Part shown: positions 59,761-64,000 of the stretch, piece after piece
Layout: each line of letters begins with the position of its first letter
Numbering within the stretch: position 1 is the stretch's first letter
Assembly (NCBI RefSeq): GCF_011683915.1
Contig: NZ_JAAQPH010000016.1
Location: forward strand, 83,474 to 147,473
Reading direction: 5' to 3'
Source: Pelagibius litoralis
Lineage (GTDB): Bacteria > Pseudomonadota > Alphaproteobacteria > Kiloniellales > Kiloniellaceae
DNA length: 64,000 nucleotides
Position numbers and translations under genes: made by a program
Notes under the pieces: generated by a model
Database searches by the model: none
Seen by the model: the letters and a program-made list of their open reading frames with translations, nothing else
What the model was told of the DNA's origin: nothing

Positions 59761-60669
59761 ATGAGTGAGGCCAAGGCAATCACGCTGGAACATCGGGGGC
59801 TGCTGCGCATCGGCGGGGCCGACCGCATCGATTTCCTGCAAGGCATTGTCTCCAACGACGTTTCCCGCGTGACGGCAGCACAAAGCCTCTGGTCCGCCTT
59901 TCTGACGCCGCAGGGCAAGTTCCTACATGAGTTCTTCCTTGCGGCCGAGGGCGACGGCCTGCTGCTGGATTGCGAGGCCGAGCGCCGCGCCGACCTGGCC
60001 CGCCGCCTGAAACTCTACAAGCTGCGTTCCCAGGTTACCGTCGAAGACGCGACAGAGGATTTCGTCGTTGTCGCCTTGATCGGCGAAGCTGCGCTGGCGA
60101 CGCTGGACCTGCCGGAAGAACCCGGCGCGACCCGGCCTTTCGGCGGCGGCTTCGTTTTTGTCGACCCGCGCCTGCCGCGTCTCGGCGCCCGCGCTTTCCT
60201 GCCGCGCGAGGGCGCCGCACAGGCCCTGGCCGAGACGGGCTTCGCCGAAGGCAGCCTGGAAGACTACGACCGGCTGCGCATTGCCACGGGCGCACCCGAC
60301 GGCAGCCGCGACATGGAGGTCGAGAAATCGATCCTGCTGGAAAACGGTTTCGACGAACTGCGGGGCGTCGACTGGGACAAAGGCTGCTACATGGGCCAGG
60401 AACTGACGGCCCGCACCAAGTACCGCGCCCTTATCAAGAAGCGCCTGCTGCCGGTGGAAATCGACGGCCCCCTGCCGGAAAGCGGCAGCGCCATTACCCG
60501 CGACGGCAAGAACGCCGGTGTCCTGCGCTCGGTCGTTGCGGCGGCGGATGGCGCCGCGCTTGGCCTCGCCCTGTTGCGTCTGGATGCCCTGGGCGAGCGG
60601 CACGACGGTCCGCTGATGGCCGGCGACGCCCGGGTGACGGCGCAGAAGCCCGACTGGGCGGAATTCTGA
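59761..60669 (+). CDS. ygfZ: YgfZ, folate-binding iron-sulfur assembly protein
   Basis: 302 residues from the ATG at 59761. The GcvT-like fold opens with R-I-D-F-L-Q-G-I-V-S-N-D-V, and K-G-C-Y-M-G-Q-E near 210 is the YgfZ signature with its conserved Cys. It supports repair or maturation of some Fe-S enzymes using tetrahydrofolate. It is divergent from a GT9 gene. In many alphaproteobacteria it is adjacent to pyrC, so the glycan locus may be an insertion between them. Confidence 0.95.
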   Translation: MSEAKAITLEHRGLLRIGGADRIDFLQGIVSNDVSRVTAAQSLWSAFLTPQGKFLHEFFLAAEGDGLLLDCEAERRADLARRLKLYKLRSQVTVEDATEDFVVVALIGEAALATLDLPEEPGATRPFGGGFVFVDPRLPRLGARAFLPREGAAQALAETGFAEGSLEDYDRLRIATGAPDGSRDMEVEKSILLENGFDELRGVDWDKGCYMGQELTARTKYRALIKKRLLPVEIDGPLPESGSAITRDGKNAGVLRSVVAAADGAALGLALLRLDALGERHDGPLMAGDARVTAQKPDWAEF

Positions 60670-60718
60670 ACTCCGTCAAAATTCCCTTCCGTCATCAGCA
60701 AAGCTGGATCTGAACGAC

Positions 60719-60829
60719 CACCCTCCGAGACGGTCGCTTTGCGAACTCCTCAGGGTGAAGCAGATAACAAACCTCATTCCGAGGAGCGGCGAAGCCGCGT
60801 CTCGAAGCACCGAGCATGACAGTGGTGAG
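60719..60829. repeat. Dispersed GC-rich palindromic repeats
   Basis: Two modules lie between ygfZ and meaB. The first has arms CACCCT and AGGGTG around a GAGACGGTCGC core (60719-60757), and the second holds GAGGAGCGGC-GAA-GCCGCGTCTC (about 60781-60803). Both are of the kind commonly scattered between genes of alphaproteobacteria. Only one copy of each is in the window. Confidence 0.45.
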
Positions 60830-60840
60830 TTAGCTCTGTC

Positions 60841-61779
60841 CTAATCCGCAATCGCGGCGGAGAGATCGGCGAGGCGTTCGTAGGGGGCGTCGCCGCGGTC
60901 GAGGTTCAGGCGGCAGCCGATGACCTCGGCCCGCTTCACCCCTTCGCGACCGAAACGGGTGCGCAGGGCCTCGGCGAACCAGATCCGGGCATTGGTGTGG
61001 CGGCGCTGCTCAAGCCGCCCGGCATCGCCGAGCCAGGCCGCATGCCGCTCGATCGCCGCCACCAGGGGGGCGATGCCGTCGCCGCGCTGGGCGGCGACCG
61101 GCAGGATCGGCACCTTCCAGCCGGTGTTGCGCCGCTGGTGGGTGAGCGCGGCCCGCAGATCCGCCTGACTGCGCTGGGCGGATTCCATATCGGATTTGGT
61201 GACCACCGCCAGGTCCGGGATTTCAGTGATCCCGGCCTTCATGAACTGCAGGGAATCGCCCGAGCCCGGCTGGACGCAGAAGATCACCGTGTCGGCGACC
61301 CAGGCAACGTCGGTCTCCGATTGGCCGACCCCGACCGTTTCGATCAGTACCACGTCGTAGACGGCGCGCATCAGCAACATGCCGGCGACCGTCAACTCGG
61401 CCAGGCCGCCCAGGCGATCGCGCGCGGCCATGGAGCGTACGAAGACGCCGGAGTCCTCCGGATCGGTCATCAGCCTCAAACGATCCCCCAGCAGCGCCCC
61501 GCCGCTGCGCCGCGACGACGGATCGACGGCAATCACCCCGACACTGCGTCCGGCGCTGCGCAATTCCGGCAGCAGGGCCCCCAGCAAGGTCGACTTGCCG
61601 ACCCCCGGCGGGCCGGTCACCCCGATGACATGGCCCAGAGGGGCCGCAAAGGCCTGATCCAGCAGGGCGACGGTCTCCCCGGCCTCCGCCGATGACTCCA
61701 GCACCGCCAAAGCCTCGGCCATGGCGGCCTTGCCGCCGGCCAGCAGGTCTTTCAGCGTCATCGGGTGTCCAAGGGTCAT
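60841..61779 (-). CDS. meaB: MeaB/ArgK GTPase chaperone of methylmalonyl-CoA mutase
   Basis: 312 residues from an ATG at 61779 (open frame further upstream unsupported). G-V-T-G-P-P-G-V-G-K-S-T near 53-64 is the P-loop, A-V-D-P-S-S-R-R-S-G-G near 85 is switch-like, and V-T-K-S-D near 195 is the base-specificity loop (T/N-K-x-D). It guards and reloads the adenosylcobalamin of methylmalonyl-CoA mutase. The mutase genes are not in the window. The protein ends before the intergenic repeats. Confidence 0.93.
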   Translation of the reverse strand: MTLGHPMTLKDLLAGGKAAMAEALAVLESSAEAGETVALLDQAFAAPLGHVIGVTGPPGVGKSTLLGALLPELRSAGRSVGVIAVDPSSRRSGGALLGDRLRLMTDPEDSGVFVRSMAARDRLGGLAELTVAGMLLMRAVYDVVLIETVGVGQSETDVAWVADTVIFCVQPGSGDSLQFMKAGITEIPDLAVVTKSDMESAQRSQADLRAALTHQRRNTGWKVPILPVAAQRGDGIAPLVAAIERHAAWLGDAGRLEQRRHTNARIWFAEALRTRFGREGVKRAEVIGCRLNLDRGDAPYERLADLSAAIAD

Positions 61780-61947
61780 GAACATAGTTGGCCGCGTCGC
61801 GGCGGCGCGGTCAAGGGCGAAGAAGCGCGAAACCCTGCGTTTTCCTGGCCAAAGCTTGATCTGCCTCAAAGCGGCGGAGCGCGGCTTGCATTAGTTTTCG
61901 GTCAAACGCCGGACAGCGGCGTTATCCCCCCAAACAGGAGGTTTGCA

Positions 61948-62445
61948 ATGAACCTTAGAGACTTGACCCCCTGGCATCACGGCAAAGCCGGCGCCGGCAG
62001 CACACCCGCCATCAGCGAACTGCATCGCGAAGTCGACCGCGTCTTCGACGATTTCTGGCGCGGCTTCGGCGGCCCTTCCCTGTTCGGCGGTAACGGTAGT
62101 GCGATGGCTTTCGATGTCAGGGTCGACACCAGCGAGGACGACAAGGCCTATCACGTCACCGCCGAACTGCCGGGCATGAGCGAAAAGGACGTCGAGGTCA
62201 CCTTCGCCGACAACATGCTGACGATCTCCGGCGAAAAGAAGGAAGAAAAGGAAGTGAAGGAGGAGAACGTCCACCGGCGCGAACGCTCCTTCGGCAGTTT
62301 CCGCCGTTCCTTCACCCTGCCGAGCGAAGTGGACGAGGCAAAGATCGCCGCCACCTTCAAGGACGGCGTGATGACCATCGACCTGCCGAAATCCAAGACC
62401 GCGCAGAAGAAAGCCAAGAAGATCACGATCTCACGCGGGAAGTAG
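61948..62445 (+). CDS. Hsp20/alpha-crystallin-type small heat-shock protein
   Basis: 165 residues from the ATG behind AACAGGAGG. The N-terminus has W-x-x-F-x-x-x-x-x-F-like aromatic spacing near 35-46. The alpha-crystallin domain (about 55-155) shows V-R-V-D-T-S-E-D-D-K-A-Y, A-E-L-P-G-M-S-E-K-D-V-E-V and the E-R-S-F-G-S-F-R-R-S-F core, ending with G-V-M-T-I-D-L-P-K. It holds unfolded proteins. A terminator follows. A heat-shock promoter was looked for but not clearly seen. Confidence 0.95.
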   Translation: MNLRDLTPWHHGKAGAGSTPAISELHREVDRVFDDFWRGFGGPSLFGGNGSAMAFDVRVDTSEDDKAYHVTAELPGMSEKDVEVTFADNMLTISGEKKEEKEVKEENVHRRERSFGSFRRSFTLPSEVDEAKIAATFKDGVMTIDLPKSKTAQKKAKKITISRGK

Positions 62446-62471
62446 ACTTCAGGTTTTCACTCCATCCAAAC

Positions 62472-62505
62472 CCGGGCTGCCCATCAGGCGGCCCGGTTTC
62501 TTTGT
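62472..62505 (+). terminator. Rho-independent terminator after hsp20
   Basis: A stem of about 10 pairs, CCGGGC-U-GCC with GGC-G-GCCCGG (one G-U pair, 62472-62496), with a 5-base loop, followed by TTTCTTTGTT. Confidence 0.8.
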
Positions 62506-62607
62506 TCAGCCCGGGAACGCCAATTCAACCGCCCGCCGTTAACCCTTGTTAAGTGATTTCGCCCAATACTGGCGCGGCGAGAACACCCCAATGAGGGATG
62601 AGACCCC

Positions 62608-62832
62608 ATGAGCAAGCATCTGGTATCGGCCGACAATCCGGGCGGCCAGCACACCGAGGAACTGCTGGCGGAGATCCGCGCGGAAATTCTCGCCCGCATG
62701 GCGGCCTACGGCGAAGACCCGCGGCCCGAGGCCAAGGCGGTGCTGGAGAACAATCTGGAGATTGCCCAGCTGCTGACCGACGCCATCCACTTGGCGGAGA
62801 CCAACACCAAGACCCTGGCCGAAGACCTTTGA
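62608..62832 (+). CDS. Small helical protein, 74 residues
   Basis: The ATG is preceded by GAGGGATGAG. The protein is acidic and almost wholly helical, with E-L-L-A-E-I-R-A-E-I-L-A-R-M and L-E-N-N-L-E-I-A-Q-L-L-T-D-A-I-H-L-A-E-T. No family recognised. It is preceded by the hsp20 terminator and followed by a methyltransferase. Confidence 0.6.
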   Translation: MSKHLVSADNPGGQHTEELLAEIRAEILARMAAYGEDPRPEAKAVLENNLEIAQLLTDAIHLAETNTKTLAEDL

Positions 62833-62898
62833 GGGACGATGCGATGAACCGACGCCCCTCTCCGCGCAGGCCCTTGCGGGCAGAGCCCCGCCGGTGCC

Positions 62899-63744
62899 AT
62901 GCTCGCGATCCTTATGAGCCCATCACCCAACGTCGCCTCGCACTACGCCCGGGAAGGCACGCTGACCGGCCGCATCCTCTCCGCGCTTACGGCCGCCGGT
63001 AAGGATCTCGCCCGCCTGAGCCCGGCGGACCTCACCCCCTACGATCAATTCCACAGCCGCGGCCACCGCGCCACGGAGGAACTGGCGCAGCTGCTCTCGC
63101 CCCAGGCGGACCAGCTTGTGCTCGATCTCGGCTGCGGCATCGGCGGGCCGGCGCGCTGGCTGGCCGATCAGCGGGGCTGCCGCGTCGTCGGCCTGGACCT
63201 GACCGAGGTCTATTGCCTGACCGCGCGGGAATTGAGCGCCAGGGTCGGCCTGAACGGGCGCAGCAGCTTCGTCTGCGGCAACGGCCTCGCCCTGCCCTTC
63301 GCCGAGGCCGGCTTCGATCAGGTCTGGACCCAGCACGCCGCCATGAACATCGCCGACAAGGCGCGGCTCTACCGCGAAGTGGCGCGGGTGCTGAAGCCGG
63401 GCGGACGCTTCGGCCTCTACGATGTGATGGCGGGACCGGCCGGCGATCCGCATTTCCCGGTACCGTGGTCCAACAAAGCCGAGTGGAGCCATCTGATGGC
63501 GCCGCAAGGCGTGCGCGAGGCGATCCTCGCCACCGGCCTGAAAGAGCGTCACTGGCGCGACCTCACCGCCGAGGCCAAAGCCTGGAGCGAGAAAGCCGTC
63601 GCCGCCCAGCAGGCCGGGCAGGCCAATACAGGCCCGGCCATCATCCTGGGCCCGAGCTTCGCCGAGATGGTCGCCAACCTGCGCCGCAGCCTCTTCGAAG
63701 ACCGCATCACCGTGGTTCAGGCAGTCTTCGACAAGCCGGGCTGA
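62899..63744 (+). CDS. SAM-dependent methyltransferase (gamma-tocopherol/sarcosine MT-like)
   Basis: 281 residues; an ATG five codons in (62914) is equally possible. Y-D-Q-F-H-S-R-G near 48-55 and V-L-D-L-G-C-G-I-G-G-P-A-R-W-L near 74-88 form motif I with its leading substrate loop, as in glycine-sarcosine/tocopherol-type methyltransferases. W-T-Q-H-A-A-M-N-I near 143 and L-K-P-G-G-R-F follow. The substrate is unknown. Last full gene before the transposon-like end. Confidence 0.87.
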   Translation: MLAILMSPSPNVASHYAREGTLTGRILSALTAAGKDLARLSPADLTPYDQFHSRGHRATEELAQLLSPQADQLVLDLGCGIGGPARWLADQRGCRVVGLDLTEVYCLTARELSARVGLNGRSSFVCGNGLALPFAEAGFDQVWTQHAAMNIADKARLYREVARVLKPGGRFGLYDVMAGPAGDPHFPVPWSNKAEWSHLMAPQGVREAILATGLKERHWRDLTAEAKAWSEKAVAAQQAGQANTGPAIILGPSFAEMVANLRRSLFEDRITVVQAVFDKPG

Positions 63745-63812
63745 ACGAAAGCCTTCAATCACCCGCTGACGCCGGAAGCCCCCCTCACCCTCCCGCTAAC
63801 GCGGGCCCCTCC

Positions 63813-63880
63813 CTCTCCCACGAGGGGAGAGGGTTGATTATGGGTCTCTTTTTGTTTCCCCCTCTCCCCTCGTGGGAGAG
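63813..63880. repeat. Inverted 21-bp repeats, genome-dispersed type
   Basis: CTCTCCCACGAGGGGAGAGGG at 63813-63833 is repeated exactly in inverted form at 63860-63880, around 26 T-rich bases. Each arm is itself nearly palindromic. This would form a strong cruciform or hairpin between the methyltransferase and the transposase remnant; similar CT-rich repeats occur between genes in many proteobacteria. Confidence 0.65.
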
Positions 63881-63895
63881 CATCTGTGTTCACAG

Positions 63896-64000
63896 TCAAG
63901 GTTGAGTTGGCTGCCAGAGACGTTGCTCGCGAATGAGTGTGTTTGCCAGAACGACGAGTTTTCGCATGACCGCGGTGAGGGCGACCTTGGAAGCTTTGCC
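63896..64000 (-). mobile_element. IS110-family transposase, 3' end
   Basis: The minus-strand frame encodes the last 34 residues of an IS110/IS116-type transposase: G-K-A-S-K-V-A-L-T-A-V-M-R-K-L, then L-A-N-T-L-I-R-E, ending with TGA. The rest lies beyond the window, so it cannot be said whether the element is intact. The preceding inverted repeats lie 15 bases away. Confidence 0.85.

Noticed and set aside
61860..61947. Heat-shock (RpoH) promoter before hsp20
   Set aside because: CTTGCA and CTTGAT words occur, but no matching -10 element at the right distance could be found.
62843..62960. Short plus-strand frame at 62844 before the methyltransferase
   Set aside because: Pro/Arg-rich, overlaps the real methyltransferase start in another frame and has no homology pattern.

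Overview
The window looks like chromosomal DNA of a high-GC alphaproteobacterium, most likely of the Rhodospirillales/Kiloniellales type. This rests on the gene order murA, DUF2948, hisG, hisD, UPF0262, low-MW phosphatase, infA, maf, RNase G, yacG, on a short-form HisG, and on two tripartite tricarboxylate transporter (TTT) cassettes. The genus cannot be named from the sequence alone.

Layout. 1-5.1 kb: a GntR regulator tail, a Tat-exported CxxC protein, a saccharopine-dehydrogenase-like enzyme, and a LOV-GGDEF blue-light diguanylate cyclase. 3.6-11.7 kb: first TTT locus, with a sulfatase, a LacI regulator, tctA, tctB and tctC facing a MetE-like enzyme, an alpha/beta hydrolase and a cupin across a 20-bp perfect palindrome. 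11.9-22.3 kb: housekeeping block between tRNA-Phe and tRNA-Thr. 22.5-29.3 kb: two transporters, a PaaG-like crotonase, an orphan protein behind a Fur-like box, a Prx5-type peroxiredoxin, and a kinase-like/P-loop fusion. 29.5-31.8 kb: a type I secreted RTX protein ending at a strong terminator. 31.8-39.8 kb: accessory genes (3-hydroxyproline dehydratase, lipoproteins, glyoxalase and a decayed copy, rhodanese, two methyltransferases, 1-Cys peroxiredoxin, winged-helix/TPR regulator) and two copies of a composite palindromic repeat. 39.8-44.5 kb: an operon of SCP2-type thiolase, acyl-CoA ligase, two PPC/DUF296 proteins and an AcuI-type reductase. 44.7-51.2 kb: an LpxR-like outer-membrane protein and the second TTT locus (tctA, tctB, tctC, an enolase-superfamily enzyme, LacI) with a 24-bp perfect operator-like palindrome. 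51.4-53.3 kb: a cPLA2/patatin-like lipase. 53.3-60.7 kb: pyrC and ygfZ bracketing a glycosyltransferase locus that contains a recent head-to-tail duplication of a membrane-protein gene. 60.8-64 kb: MeaB, Hsp20, a methyltransferase, dispersed palindromes and the 3' end of an IS110-type transposase.

How the genes work together. Each TTT locus has its own LacI regulator and a long palindrome with a central CG in the divergent promoter region, so each is probably a self-contained, substrate-induced uptake and catabolism unit. The first carries a formylglycine-type sulfatase plus MetE-like, hydrolase and cupin genes. The second carries a mandelate racemase-type enzyme. The thiolase/ligase/PPC/AcuI operon reads as a CoA-ester pathway with two unexplained small proteins. 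The 54.7-59.6 kb genes probably build a surface glycan.

The least explained items are the PPC pair, the sulfatase-linked TTT operon and the duplicated membrane protein, whose differences cluster in its conserved loop. No CRISPR array, rRNA, prophage or known defence system was seen.
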